A DNA stretch of 64,000 bases from Chitinophagales bacterium (GCA_016787295.1 JAEUUX010000164.1:1-64000); one strand, 5' to 3'. Numbered from the stretch's first letter, positions 26,654-36,414 are shown. Notes: generated from the sequence alone by a model not told the origin. Made by a program: numbers and translations.

Positions 26654-28216
26654 ATGAAAACCATCGCTGAAAAAATATATACCCTTACACTGCCACTGCT
26701 ATTATTAGTATTGTTGATAGCATTTGCTTTTATTCCTTCCGCACTCAAGGCGCAACCTACACCTATGAGTATTAACTTTGTAGATGGAAATATTGACAAT
26801 GCTCGCCAAATTGCCAAGCAACAAGGAAAGCATATTTTGGTTGAGTTTACGGGATTGAGTTGTCCTGCTTGTCGCAAAATGGAATTAGAAGTCTTAACTA
26901 ACACTGATGTTATATTGTTGGTTAACCAGTATTTTGTACCCATTAAAATTTATGTAGAAGATACTATCGACCAAGCTAACTGGCAACTACAAGAACAACT
27001 GCATCCACAATTTCTACCTACGTTTTATATTTATAATCAAGACAAACTACAAGAAACTATCGTTGGATTTAAACAAAAAGATGATTTTTTGAATCTTTTG
27101 AATGCTTTTATATCAAAAGAAGTACACCACTTTGTTGGTCACGACTCGCCACCGCCAAAACAATCTCATCAAGAAATACCACCCAAAGCTCCAATTGAAC
27201 CAACAACTATTCCTGACCCGCGTAAACACATCGCATTGACCCCCACACCTCTCAATTTTACCATCCAAATATCTGCTACTGAACCCCCAAAACAAGACTC
27301 TAAACTACAAATTATAGAAAAAAAAGATACACCCAAAAATATCGAAGTTACTCGAATAGCACCTGTGTTATCTACATCATCATTTCTTTCTAATGTTGGA
27401 AAAAGTGCGAAGTCACAAAACGTAGAAACTCAGCCTATTTCCAAAGATGTTGTAGAGCCAGAGATGGTGGCAACCTACAAAGGTTCGCCTGCCAATATGG
27501 ATGATCGAACATTGCGAGAGGCTTGCTATCACAATAAAACGAATTATAAAAACTATGAACAATTTGTTGAGGAGTACATCAAACGTCATGGCAAAGATAT
27601 TGTCCAAAAAGATAGAGATTTTGTGTTTGATTTTGCTATTCGCTTAGACGATTCTGCCTCCAAATTACTACTATCCAATATAGATGCTTTTAAAGATATA
27701 TATGGCGCTCAAAAAGTGGAAAATCAGCTTACGCAAGCAATGCGACAGTTACTCATTGCTGCTATAAGTAACAATAAAGGAGCAGGTGATGCTGCTATAT
27801 TCGAGTATTTGACCAAAGCCATAACCAATGCACATATTGTTAAACAAGATTCTCTCTTGTTTGAAATCAAAAGCCAATACTTTCAAGGTACACGAAATTG
27901 GGAAAGTTATCATCAAATCTGTCGCGATTATTTTAGCAAACACAAAGATAATCCTGACTTATTGTTGGGGCAAGCAAAGGCACATTTGTTGCAAATAGAC
28001 CGAAAAGAAATGCTTCAAAAAGCCCTTGAATGGGCAGAAACAGCCCTTGAAATCGAGCCATCTGCCGAGGCATATTTTGTTATTGGAGCATTGTATGACA
28101 AATTACATAAAAACGATGAAGCTATAAAATATCTCTCTCAATCGATAGAGTGGTCAAAAGCTCAAAAAAGCGACGATATTTTAGCTCGAGAATTGCTAGA
28201 AAAAATAACACGTTAA
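26654..28216 (+). CDS. Secreted thioredoxin-TPR protein
   Basis: The start at ATG 26654 gives a signal peptide (MKTIAEKIYTLTLPLLLLV..LKAQ); a TTG start at 26645 is less likely. The 520-residue protein has a thioredoxin domain at about 35-150 with the active site CPAC, then a Pro/Lys/Thr-rich linker (about 155-260), then helical repeats (about 270-520). The last two resemble TPR units (ALEWAETALEIEPSAEAYFVIGALYDKL). Likely a periplasmic redox or chaperone-like protein with a protein-binding tail. The preceding secreted gene carries a related but cysteine-less thioredoxin fold. Confidence 0.8.
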   Translation: MKTIAEKIYTLTLPLLLLVLLIAFAFIPSALKAQPTPMSINFVDGNIDNARQIAKQQGKHILVEFTGLSCPACRKMELEVLTNTDVILLVNQYFVPIKIYVEDTIDQANWQLQEQLHPQFLPTFYIYNQDKLQETIVGFKQKDDFLNLLNAFISKEVHHFVGHDSPPPKQSHQEIPPKAPIEPTTIPDPRKHIALTPTPLNFTIQISATEPPKQDSKLQIIEKKDTPKNIEVTRIAPVLSTSSFLSNVGKSAKSQNVETQPISKDVVEPEMVATYKGSPANMDDRTLREACYHNKTNYKNYEQFVEEYIKRHGKDIVQKDRDFVFDFAIRLDDSASKLLLSNIDAFKDIYGAQKVENQLTQAMRQLLIAAISNNKGAGDAAIFEYLTKAITNAHIVKQDSLLFEIKSQYFQGTRNWESYHQICRDYFSKHKDNPDLLLGQAKAHLLQIDRKEMLQKALEWAETALEIEPSAEAYFVIGALYDKLHKNDEAIKYLSQSIEWSKAQKSDDILARELLEKITR

Positions 28217-28221
28217 ACGAC

Positions 28222-28262
28222 AAAAAAACAACCACCTTTTTGCAAAGATGGTTGTTTTTTTT
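28222..28262. terminator. Bidirectional terminator between convergent genes
   Basis: AAAAAAACAACCA..CTTT pairs with AAAG..TGGTTGTTTTTTT, one internal mismatch, flanked by A and T runs. Confidence 0.85.
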
Positions 28263-28276
28263 GTTTTGTCTGGCTG

Positions 28277-29374
28277 TTATTGGGTTTTCCATGTTTGCCA
28301 AATGGCAGCGATATTATCTTGTCCAAACTGTTGTATGACATCAGGAGCAAAATGGAACAAGGCAACTGTTAGGCTATCTGCGCGATTGTAGGTGGCAATA
28401 TGATAAGCCGTCTGTAATACTTCGCTGGTGGTGCTTTGGTCGAGGCGAATATGGTCGTTTTGGAGCAGGTATACGCCTTTCCATTGCGCATTTTTTTGCA
28501 CCTTGAAACGATTTTTGCCAATGCGATGAAAAATTTCGGTTTGTTGTGTTAGGTCGTTCAGTGTTATCTGACCGATGATTTGCCTAAAACCGCCATTGCG
28601 AAACATCACTGCCCACGAAAAAATAGGTAAAGCTACGTCCAAAGGCAAGGGATATTGCGCGAGTTTGGACGTATAACGCTGTACAGTTTTATACCGCAAA
28701 ATGGCATTTTCGGTTTGTAAATTTTGTACATCGTCGGTATTGTAAACCATCAACATACCACGCTCGACAGGTGGGATACCGGTCTCTTGTACATATTTAA
28801 CTTGATGCAAACGAATGGTGGCAGATAAGCGGAGTGTGGTATCTATCGAGGTAATATTTTGGCGAATGTGTTGCAATAAGGAGAAATAGCGCGTTTGGGT
28901 GCGATTGGTCCAGTCACAGTCAAATTGCCATTGCGCCACTTTCCACGCATTGGTTTGCACCATTGTTTGGATTTTTTGGCTAATTTTTTGTGCCAACAAA
29001 GGAATATCTGCCTCCAATGTTTGTTCAATGGCTTCGTTGGTGATAAAAATGGTGGGTATGACGTGCCATTGTTGTGGAACGGTGTCTTGGACGATAAGCG
29101 GTGCCATCGGAATGGCTTGTTGTTGTTCGGGATTCCATGCCACATCAAACAGTTTGAGATAAAGGTGTTCAACGTTTTGCGATACCAGATAACGTCGGCT
29201 TTCGTCCGACAATTTCCAAACCGACTGCCAGTAATAAAAACTGTTGTTGCGATGTTGTGTTGGTCGGCTAAGTTGTTCGGTAGGAGCATTTGGTGTTTGA
29301 CAACGACTCAACAAGCAACCCAATAGGAAAATACAAAGCCATAAGAGGCTTTTGTGATGAGGGGAATGGGACAT
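28277..29374 (-). CDS. Conserved-type lipoprotein, possible TIM-barrel fold
   Basis: A 365-residue protein with an N-terminal signal and lipobox (LLSRC, Cys about 25). The body starts FYYWQSVWKLSDES and has QFDCDWTNRTQTRYFSLL, LSATIRLHQVKY and RGMLMVYNTDD, an arrangement I associate with a Bacteroidota lipoprotein family of unknown function that may adopt a TIM-barrel (glycoside-hydrolase-like). The two Asp of DCDW and the following strands look like a barrel active-site edge, but catalysis is unproven. Its start lies 3 bp after the stop of an ATPase gene, so the two are probably co-translated. Confidence 0.6.
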   Translation of the reverse strand: MSHSPHHKSLLWLCIFLLGCLLSRCQTPNAPTEQLSRPTQHRNNSFYYWQSVWKLSDESRRYLVSQNVEHLYLKLFDVAWNPEQQQAIPMAPLIVQDTVPQQWHVIPTIFITNEAIEQTLEADIPLLAQKISQKIQTMVQTNAWKVAQWQFDCDWTNRTQTRYFSLLQHIRQNITSIDTTLRLSATIRLHQVKYVQETGIPPVERGMLMVYNTDDVQNLQTENAILRYKTVQRYTSKLAQYPLPLDVALPIFSWAVMFRNGGFRQIIGQITLNDLTQQTEIFHRIGKNRFKVQKNAQWKGVYLLQNDHIRLDQSTTSEVLQTAYHIATYNRADSLTVALFHFAPDVIQQFGQDNIAAIWQTWKTQ

Positions 29375-29377
29375 TTT

Positions 29378-30391
29378 TTAGTGAGGAGAGTTTAGTGATG
29401 CAAGTATTTTTCCATCTATCAAAAAAACAAGTTTATCGGACTCGTTCAACACGACTTCGGAGTGTGTTACAATAATAATTTGGCAACCGTATTCTTGAGC
29501 AACCCTTTTCAAGGCGATAAAAATTTGGTTTTGTCTTAGGATTTCCAAATGTGCATCGGGTTCGTCTATCATCAAAATAGCATTTTTGTTTGCCAATAAA
29601 TAAGCCAATACCAACAACATTTGTTGTTGTCCGCGTCCTGCTAAGGTAATATCCAAATCGTGGTCTGTTTTTTGAGTTTTATTGGCATAATTATACAACA
29701 ATTCTATAGTACCTGTGGCGCGCACAAAAGGTTGTTTAATATCTATAGCGAATAATTTTTGCATTAAATTGGTCAGATACTTCCAATCATCATGGTTGTT
29801 GACAAAAAGATGATAACAGATATTTCGGAGAACGTTGGCTGTTTGTCCAATACCTATTTGCGTTCTTATAGCTTCTTCTTGAAAAACAAATTCGCGGTCG
29901 CTAATGCCCGACATAGGGTATAAAATATTGACTTTGAGTTGGTTGGCATATTCCAACAAACCTTTCTCAAAAGAGTCTTTGGTGGGCTGACAATATATCA
30001 ATTCGGGACTATGATATTTGAATATCATGCCCACTTCTTTGATGGCATTGTTAAAAAAAATCCCCACTTTAATGGTCAAGTCGATATTGTCGTTACTATT
30101 GTAGCGAATTTTGGTTTTGTTCCAAAAGAAGCGCGTTTCTTTGATAGGTACTTGGGCTATCTCCAAACGGTTAAGCGCCACTCCTTTATTTCTTTCTGCT
30201 TGACTTCTGCTATTTTTTTTCTTGTCAAACCATATTTTTACTGCCCAACTCCACAGTGCTAATGCCTGAATAGCGCTTGTTTTGCCCGAATTATTAGCAC
30301 CAATTAAAACAGTTGGGTTGTCTAAATGGATAGTAATTTCTTCGCCAAAAATTTTGAAATTTTGGATTTTTAGGTAATATACTTTTTGCAT
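29378..30391 (-). CDS. AAA family ATPase, OLD/RecF-like, stand-alone
   Basis: A 337-residue ABC-type ATPase. Walker A is GANNSGKT (31-38), the signature is LAGRGQQQMLL, Walker B is AILMIDEPDAHLE, and the H-loop is IIIVTHSEVVL. OLD-family proteins usually add a C-terminal TOPRIM nuclease; here the chain stops soon after the H-loop, so only the ATPase is present. The N-terminal strand YLKIQNFKIFGEE and the central helical part fit an SMC/RecF-type dimer. Candidate minus-strand -7 box TACCTTTG at 30412-30419. The only tightly linked gene is a lipoprotein, an unusual partner. Role unknown; DNA repair or defence are options. Confidence 0.75.
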   Translation of the reverse strand: MQKVYYLKIQNFKIFGEEITIHLDNPTVLIGANNSGKTSAIQALALWSWAVKIWFDKKKNSRSQAERNKGVALNRLEIAQVPIKETRFFWNKTKIRYNSNDNIDLTIKVGIFFNNAIKEVGMIFKYHSPELIYCQPTKDSFEKGLLEYANQLKVNILYPMSGISDREFVFQEEAIRTQIGIGQTANVLRNICYHLFVNNHDDWKYLTNLMQKLFAIDIKQPFVRATGTIELLYNYANKTQKTDHDLDITLAGRGQQQMLLVLAYLLANKNAILMIDEPDAHLEILRQNQIFIALKRVAQEYGCQIIIVTHSEVVLNESDKLVFLIDGKILASLNSPH

Positions 30392-30500
30392 TTGCTGGGT
30401 TTTTGTAGGTACAAAGGTACGTGTTTTGTGGGAATATTTGCCCCAAATAGGTGAATAAGGTGCTATTGTTCAGGGATAATCCTTATTTTTACGTCCCAAA

Positions 30501-31640
30501 TCAAGCATTCAGCAACATATTTGCCAAACTATCGCCCAAATGACTACCAATGGCAACACCCATACCACCCAAACGCACACCCGCCACAATTTGCGCATCG
30601 ACGCGCTGCAAAATAGGCATTTTATCTTTCCCAAACGCCATGATTCCCGCCCAATAACTGTCAATTTCAAAAGCCGTATTTGGCAAAATAATTTGGTGCA
30701 ATTGTTGTATAAGATTGTCTGTGATGTTGGTGGTATTGTGCAGGTCGGTGGTCGTTTCGCCCTCAAAATCTAAGTTGCGTCCTCCGCCCAAAATGACGCG
30801 ATTTTCATAGTTTCGGAAATAATAAAAACCCTCGTCATAATGGAAAATACCTTGAAAAGGCAATGTTTCTATCGGCTTGGTGACCAACACCTGCCCGCGT
30901 CCGGGTCTAATGTCGGCATCGGGCAAAAATTGTTTTGCAAAAGCATTGGTACAAATAGCCACTTGACGGTGAGCGCAATAGGTGATGTTCGTCTGACCAA
31001 CATTTGACTCCACTACAAGTTGCACTGTGTTGTTTTGTGGTATAATTTGTTGTACTTTTGCCCCTGTAGTGACGATGACACCCAAACTATTGGCATATTC
31101 CCACAAACTTCGCATCATTTTTCCCGTATCCAATTGTCCTTCAGCGTGGTTTTTGACAAGTGTTTTCACATATTGGCGGTTAAAACCAAATGGTAACAAC
31201 AATTCGGGGGTTTCCGAAAAAGCTATTTTCCCAATAATAGGATAGATAAGTTGGTTTAGGTATGTTAAATGGTCTAAACAAAAACTTTCTTTGTCCGAAA
31301 TTAGTTCGTAACTTCCCAACGCCAAATAGCCAATTTTTTCGTCCGATAGTCTTTGTCGCAATCGGTGCAAACCACGCCAGCGCAACTCGAGCAATGACAG
31401 GGTATCGGATTCAGACATTTTTTGTAGGTCGGACAACAACTCCGTCGGGCTGCCAATACAGGCAAAACCTGCGTTTTTGGTGCTTGCTCCGCTTGGCAAC
31501 ACACCACGCTCCAACACCAGCACACTTGCAGTAGGTTGTTGTTCTTTCAAACTACAAGCGGTTGACAAACCAACAATACCACTACCTATAATAATATAGT
31601 CGTAGTGCAGGAAACTATTTTTTTCCCAAAAACTCAACAT
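30501..31640 (-). CDS. FAD-dependent oxidoreductase (DAO family)
   Basis: A 379-residue flavoprotein with the dinucleotide motif YIIIGSGIVGLSTACSL near residue 15, then LERG..GASTKNAGFACIGS typical of D-amino-acid-oxidase-like enzymes, and a C-terminal GGMGVAIGSHLG that closes over the flavin. It would oxidise an amine or amino acid with FAD. The gene is single; substrate unknown. Confidence 0.85.
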   Translation of the reverse strand: MLSFWEKNSFLHYDYIIIGSGIVGLSTACSLKEQQPTASVLVLERGVLPSGASTKNAGFACIGSPTELLSDLQKMSESDTLSLLELRWRGLHRLRQRLSDEKIGYLALGSYELISDKESFCLDHLTYLNQLIYPIIGKIAFSETPELLLPFGFNRQYVKTLVKNHAEGQLDTGKMMRSLWEYANSLGVIVTTGAKVQQIIPQNNTVQLVVESNVGQTNITYCAHRQVAICTNAFAKQFLPDADIRPGRGQVLVTKPIETLPFQGIFHYDEGFYYFRNYENRVILGGGRNLDFEGETTTDLHNTTNITDNLIQQLHQIILPNTAFEIDSYWAGIMAFGKDKMPILQRVDAQIVAGVRLGGMGVAIGSHLGDSLANMLLNA

Positions 31641-31851
31641 GTTGTATAGTTTTAACTAATATTAACAGTATTGCGGCTAAGGAATAACAAAAAAGGGGAC
31701 AATTGGGCAATAATTTTTGCTGAATAACGTTATTTGTGCAGCAAAATAAAAAAAATAAAAAAAAATCGAAAAAAAATTTACTTCCATGCAACCTATTGCG
31801 ACATAATTTCGTCTTTAGTAGGTATAAGCCAAAGTAAAGCCCAAACTTCCC

Positions 31852-32670
31852 ATGAGTAATATTAAGATACATGTTTTGCATTGTGGAAAAATGCGTTTAG
31901 ATGTGACTTTTTTGGGAATAGAAAAAAGTCGTAATCCACTTGCTTATGCAGGTCTTTTCCGAAGTGCTAAACACCAAATTTGGCTACCGTTGAGTGCATA
32001 TCTCATCGAACACCATAAAGGATTGGTACTGATAGATACAGGTTGGCACAAAGCTGTTCGCACCCAACGCACACAACATTTGGGCTGGCTATACAGTACT
32101 TTTGCTACTCTCGAACTTCCGCCCAATCATGCCATCGACGAACAACTAAGCGCGCGAGGTTTGCGTCCTGCCGACATTGACCATGTAGTATTGAGCCATT
32201 TGCATCTTGACCACGTAAGCGGTGTGGAGCAAGTTAGGGAAGCAAAAAATATCTGGGTCAGTGATTTGGAACTTCAAGACACCCAAACACACCCTTTCTA
32301 TTATCGTCCGACATTGTGGGCAGATGTGCCACTGAAAACTTTTTCTTTTCATGTCAGTCAATATGGGGCAGAAAAATTAGCTTTTGATTTATTTGAAGAT
32401 GATAGTCTTGTTTTGGTCAATACTCCCGGCCACACACGCGGCTTGGTTACAGCACTTATACAAAATAATGATAAATGTGTGGTGCTTTGTAGTGATGTTG
32501 CTTATTCAAAAGCAGGTATTGAACAGCAAGTTTTGCCCGTTTTACGAGTAGATAATGCCCAAGCAAAACGGTCGTTGGAATGGGTCAAACAGATAAGCGA
32601 ACAAAAAAATTGCATAGCGGTACTGCCCAACCATGATCCTGCTATTCTGCCACATACCATCATATTATAA
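31852..32670 (+). CDS. Metallo-beta-lactamase-fold hydrolase, lactonase-like
   Basis: A 272-residue protein with the metal motif SHLHLDH (His116, His118, Asp120, His121), PGHTRG, LCSDVAY and a final NHDP, as in the N-acyl-homoserine-lactonase-like group. The segment LIEHHKGLVLIDTGWH fits the same group. No signal peptide, so cytoplasmic. Lactonase activity is possible but the substrate cannot be known from sequence. Confidence 0.8.
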   Translation: MSNIKIHVLHCGKMRLDVTFLGIEKSRNPLAYAGLFRSAKHQIWLPLSAYLIEHHKGLVLIDTGWHKAVRTQRTQHLGWLYSTFATLELPPNHAIDEQLSARGLRPADIDHVVLSHLHLDHVSGVEQVREAKNIWVSDLELQDTQTHPFYYRPTLWADVPLKTFSFHVSQYGAEKLAFDLFEDDSLVLVNTPGHTRGLVTALIQNNDKCVVLCSDVAYSKAGIEQQVLPVLRVDNAQAKRSLEWVKQISEQKNCIAVLPNHDPAILPHTIIL

Positions 32671-32832
32671 ACTTCTTCTTTCCTAAAAACCTAAATTTTT
32701 TCTACCCAGAATCGCCATAATCCTACAAATACTGCTCTTAATGAATGCCGATAAATAAAATATGCTAAACCTCACGCGAAACGGCTATTTAACAACACTA
32801 TTTTTTAACACACATTAATAATACAAGTTCAC

Positions 32833-33105
32833 ATGAATAATCATCAAAAAAAAATGCCTATGGACATTGACGTTACACATAATTCCTTGGTTCGTCATTT
32901 GTATGGCGAAAACATGAACAACAGCCATCAACAAGTTAGCCAAATGATTGAGGCTAATTGGCAGTTGCAGGAAGAGTTCTGCGAATTGGAAAAAGCCCAA
33001 AACGCTTTGAACCAAGTAGGTAGTTTGCGTCCGAGTGCTTCCTCTATCCGTTTAATTATGGAATACAACAGTCGCACCAAAGCGACCGAAACTTTGTATG
33101 AATAA
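32833..33105 (+). CDS. Small hypothetical protein
   Basis: A 90-residue soluble protein without a signal peptide. The middle (LVRHLYGENMNNSHQQVSQMIEANWQLQEEFCELEKAQNAL) is helical and acidic, and the tail (SLRPSASSIRLIMEYNSR) is basic. I recall similar small proteins in Bacteroidota with no known function. Ends before a strong terminator at 33158-33200. Confidence 0.65.
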   Translation: MNNHQKKMPMDIDVTHNSLVRHLYGENMNNSHQQVSQMIEANWQLQEEFCELEKAQNALNQVGSLRPSASSIRLIMEYNSRTKATETLYE

Positions 33106-33157
33106 AGCCACATATAAACGCAAAATTCCTGTCCTCCAAGTAGTGGAATAACCACAT

Positions 33158-33200
33158 AAAGGCTAAAAATTGGTGAACGGAAGCCAATTTTTAGCCTTTT
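33158..33200 (+). terminator. Terminator
   Basis: AAAGGCTAAAAATTGG pairs with CCAATTTTTAGCCTTTT around a short loop. Confidence 0.85.
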
Positions 33201-33221
33201 CTATGATATTTTAGAAGTCTT

Positions 33222-33253
33222 TTTGTTAAATTGGTTAAAAAACCCTACCTTTG
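33222..33253 (+). promoter_or_regulatory. Promoter with consensus spacing
   Basis: TTTG (33222-33225), 20-bp spacer, TACCTTTG (33246-33253), 31 bp before the lipoprotein start. One of the clearest promoters of the window. Confidence 0.7.
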
Positions 33254-33284
33254 ACGCATTTTCCACTAAAAGCATTTTATTTGT

Positions 33285-33977
33285 ATGCGTAGACTATTAT
33301 ACACCGCCTTTTTGGCATTAGTACTAACAAGTTTTAGTGCTTGTTTCACCATGACCGAAGAAGTAACCCTCCGCTCCAACGGCTCTGGAAGTTTTGCAAG
33401 AACAGTAGACATGAGTCAATTATTGGGTATGATGAGCATGTTTATGCCCGATTCGCTCAAAGATTCTCTCGATTTCAGCAAAATGGACTTCAATGAAATG
33501 ACTGCTCGCTTTGTTGGACTAAACGGTATTAGTAACGTCAAAAGTGATTATGATAAAAGTGGTATTATTACCCTATCATTCGACTTCAAAAACCTCACCG
33601 CTCTCAATAGTGCCATTACCAAAGGCACACAAAAAGACGATATAACCAAAGAATTGGGACTTGATGCCACTATGGACGACAAATACATCAGTAAAGGACG
33701 CTGCATAGGACGCACCGCCAGCATGAAATCTGATAAAACGACTTCTGAGTTGATGGATATGTTTAAGTCCGACGAATACAAAGATGTTATGAATATGTTC
33801 AGCCCGCCTACCATGCGAATCGTCTACCACCTGCCAAGTCCTGCCAAAAAGATAAAAACCAAAGAGAAAGGCGTTCAAGTAATCAAAGATGGCAATGATG
33901 TTACCTTAGAGTATAATATGTTGGATATGTTTATGGGTAAAAACAAAAAAGTATATAACCATAGCATAAAATATTAA
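33285..33977 (+). CDS. Lipoprotein of unknown function
   Basis: A 230-residue lipoprotein (signal MRRLLYTAFLALVLTSFSAC, Cys20). The body is Met/Asp/Lys-rich with MMSMFMPDSLKDSLDFSKMD and a C-terminal YNMLDMFMGKNKKVYNHSIKY. No domain recognised. It has its own consensus promoter (33222-33253). Confidence 0.7.
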   Translation: MRRLLYTAFLALVLTSFSACFTMTEEVTLRSNGSGSFARTVDMSQLLGMMSMFMPDSLKDSLDFSKMDFNEMTARFVGLNGISNVKSDYDKSGIITLSFDFKNLTALNSAITKGTQKDDITKELGLDATMDDKYISKGRCIGRTASMKSDKTTSELMDMFKSDEYKDVMNMFSPPTMRIVYHLPSPAKKIKTKEKGVQVIKDGNDVTLEYNMLDMFMGKNKKVYNHSIKY

Positions 33978-34008
33978 ACACAAAAATCGCTTATTTTCAA
34001 TAATTGAG

Positions 34009-34935
34009 CTATTTTTTTGGCAGAAAAACCTCTGCCATCATACAACGAGCGCTTCCACCACCATATTTTTCGATGTTATACAAAGGTGTGTGCAAGATGT
34101 GTTCATTATATTGATTGAGCAATAACAATTGTTGTTGCGAAAGTGCTAAATAGGCTTGTTCCGATATAATGAGTACACGTTCTTCGTCTTTGTTTTGTGT
34201 TTGCAGGACATTAGCACCGAAATGAGTCATTTGGTCGTGGTTGATATAGACAATTTCGTGTCCTGTCTCTTCCAAAAAAGTAATAAGTGTTTGGCGTTCG
34301 TGTGGGTCGGCGATGGTGTCAGCAGCCAAGACCGCAAAATCCTCGCCGATGTAGAGCATGACGTTGGTGTGATAAATAGCCTGTCCATTTTTGTCGATAG
34401 CCCGAAACAACACAGGGCGATATTCCATTTGCTCACACCAATGCAACACCAATTGTTCGTTGGTGCGCGGCGATAGACAACAATAGGCAATTTGGTGAAT
34501 ACGGTCTAAACATAAACTGCCTGTGCCTTCCAAAAACAAATTTTGAGACACAAAATTTTCTGCCAAATCGAGGTGTCGTTTGATTTTGTAATGTTGCTGA
34601 AAATAGTCAATAACGTCGTTTCGCAGCTCGGCGCGCCGATTGGGTGCCAACATCGGGTAAGTAATCAGTGTGCCATTGGTATGAAAACTTATCCAATTGT
34701 TAGGAAAAACCGCATCGGGCGTATGTTGCAATGAGTCAAACGTTATAACATTGAGACCGATATTGCGCAATTTTTTTACAAAATGGTTAAATTCATGCAC
34801 CACATTTTGCACTACATTTTGAGCAGCATTGCCTTGTTGATGCTGAAAAGCGTTGGTCATAGCTGTTTGCTCGTTCCAGCCGAAATGTGTGGGGCGAACC
34901 ATAAAAAGCGTATCGGTAAGTTGGACTTCAGACAT
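34009..34935 (-). CDS. ctlX: Arginine deiminase-related hydrolase CtlX
   Basis: The start at ATG 34935 (MSEVQLTDTLFMVRP) is preferred over 35001. The 308-residue protein has the pentein/amidinotransferase pattern: FPNNWISFH, LEGTGSLCLDR, YHTNVMLYIG and the C-terminal GGGSARCM with the catalytic Cys. This matches CtlX-type hydrolases, which act on citrulline or related amidino compounds. Minus-strand -7 box TATCTTTG at 34967-34974 (read on the minus strand). Confidence 0.85.
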   Translation of the reverse strand: MSEVQLTDTLFMVRPTHFGWNEQTAMTNAFQHQQGNAAQNVVQNVVHEFNHFVKKLRNIGLNVITFDSLQHTPDAVFPNNWISFHTNGTLITYPMLAPNRRAELRNDVIDYFQQHYKIKRHLDLAENFVSQNLFLEGTGSLCLDRIHQIAYCCLSPRTNEQLVLHWCEQMEYRPVLFRAIDKNGQAIYHTNVMLYIGEDFAVLAADTIADPHERQTLITFLEETGHEIVYINHDQMTHFGANVLQTQNKDEERVLIISEQAYLALSQQQLLLLNQYNEHILHTPLYNIEKYGGGSARCMMAEVFLPKK

Positions 34936-35027
34936 AAAAAAAACTAATAAAACCACAAATGGGCAGCAAAGATAGCCGTTTTTATTGGATATATGGCGCA
35001 AAATGCCTTTATTTCATTAAAAAGTAC

Positions 35028-35035
35028 TATCTTTG
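35028..35035 (+). promoter_or_regulatory. Candidate -7 box of the CcmC-like gene
   Basis: TATCTTTG, 140 bp before the start codon. No matched TTTG box. Confidence 0.4.
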
Positions 35036-35174
35036 CAGTATAAATGGGCAAATATACCATTGTTTGGGTCTATTGAGTGGCTATTTTTGTCTGCTGCTTA
35101 TGCTCTCAATTGTTGCTTTGGAAAACTATAACCGCTGCCATTTTTTATTCTAAACAACCTATTTATTTTTATTT

Positions 35175-35828
35175 ATGGCTTCTTTGTCACCTTGGAAATA
35201 TATTTGCATATTTTTGTTGCTATACACCGTTATTACAGGCATGTTGTTTCCTGTACCTGCTTTAGCCATCTTGAACGAAACCATTCGGTGTCTTTATTTT
35301 CATGTACCAATGTGGTTTGGCATGATTATTCTTCTGGGAACTTCGGTGGTTTATAGTATGTTGTATTTATCTAATTTTGAATACGAATACGATATTTATG
35401 CCAAACAGTTGGCAGCCGTAGCTACATGGTTCGGCATTTTGGGTTTTTTGACAGGTATGATTTGGGCAAATTATACATGGGGAAAACCTTGGAGCAACGA
35501 TATTAAACAAAACGTAACGGTCATTGGTATGCTAATCTATTTTGCCTATTTTGTGTTGCGTGGTGCTATCGAAGACGAAGACAAACGCGCCAAAATTGCG
35601 GCAGTTTACAACATCTTTGCTTTTTTTACTTTTATTCCTTTGATTTTTATTGTACCGCGTTTGCAAGATTCCCTGCACCCTGGCAATGGTGGAAATCCCG
35701 GTTTTGGTGGCTATGACTTGGACAATACTATGCGTATGGTATTTTATCCCGCAGTAATAGCTTGGACAATGCTTGGTTTTTGGTTGGCAGACATCAAAAT
35801 TCGCCTGCAAAAATTGGAAGAAATGTAA
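35175..35828 (+). CDS. ccmC: Cytochrome c assembly protein, CcmC/CcsA type
   Basis: A 217-residue membrane protein with about six transmembrane helices. The WxWG-type segment WANYTWGKPWSND lies in the loop after the third helix, and histidines at LYFHVPMWFG fit the heme-handling site. Such proteins export or hold heme for c-type cytochrome maturation. No other ccm/ccs genes are beside it. Terminator at 35848-35889. Confidence 0.85.
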   Translation: MASLSPWKYICIFLLLYTVITGMLFPVPALAILNETIRCLYFHVPMWFGMIILLGTSVVYSMLYLSNFEYEYDIYAKQLAAVATWFGILGFLTGMIWANYTWGKPWSNDIKQNVTVIGMLIYFAYFVLRGAIEDEDKRAKIAAVYNIFAFFTFIPLIFIVPRLQDSLHPGNGGNPGFGGYDLDNTMRMVFYPAVIAWTMLGFWLADIKIRLQKLEEM

Positions 35829-35847
35829 TATCCAAACGTTATAATCT

Positions 35848-35889
35848 AAAAAACCCTTCCTTGTCAAAATGATAAGGAAGGGTTTTTTT
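35848..35889. terminator. Terminator
   Basis: AAACCCTTCCTT pairs with AAGGAAGGGTTT, followed by a T-run; used by the CcmC-like gene and possibly the convergent lipoprotein gene. Confidence 0.9.
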
Positions 35890-35916
35890 ATATAGCAATG
35901 AAGATAATAGCTGCTA

Positions 35917-36372
35917 CTACTTCAATTTATACATAACCTTGTTGCTTTTGTCTTCCAAAACTAATTGTCGTGGAATAGGTTCGGATAGGATAAAACGCTC
36001 GTTTTGCCAATTATTTTTGCCTTCGGTTTTATCCATGATAACAGGTTTTTCGGTTGGCATAAACAATTCGACTTTTTTGCGGTCAGCATCAGTCGAAAAA
36101 ACAGCAAAAACAGCCAAAGTTGTGTCTACTTTGTCGGACATAGGCGAAAGTCCTACACCCGCTTCAAAAATGCGAATGCACTCGTTGCGCAATGCCGACC
36201 ATTGATAACCTGCCGACCCTTTACAACCATGTTCATCACTATCGCCACCCAAAGTCTCTTGTTGAGCAGGATTTGAGGGGTTTGTAGAGAGGTGTTGTTC
36301 ATTATTGTTGCAAGAAATAATAAGGAATAGGAATGAAGGCAGCAATAAAACTGTTTTTTTTAGACTTGTCAT
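35917..36372 (-). CDS. Lipoprotein with a conserved cysteine motif
   Basis: A 151-residue lipoprotein (lipobox IISC, Cys21). The mature part begins NNNEQHLSTNPSNP, followed by HGCKGSAGYQWSALRNECIRIFEAGVGLSP, a two-cysteine motif seen in other Bacteroidota secreted proteins of unknown role. The C-terminal half is beta-like. Function unknown. Confidence 0.7.
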   Translation of the reverse strand: MTSLKKTVLLLPSFLFLIISCNNNEQHLSTNPSNPAQQETLGGDSDEHGCKGSAGYQWSALRNECIRIFEAGVGLSPMSDKVDTTLAVFAVFSTDADRKKVELFMPTEKPVIMDKTEGKNNWQNERFILSEPIPRQLVLEDKSNKVMYKLK

Positions 36373-36414
36373 AGTATGAAAATTTAGGTATAGTTGCTAC
36401 AACTGAAAGAACAA

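Noticed and set aside
29376-29378. Frameshift truncating the AAA ATPase
   Set aside because: The ATPase core is complete through the H-loop and the next gene has its own lipoprotein signal; no continuation of an OLD-type TOPRIM domain was seen in another frame.
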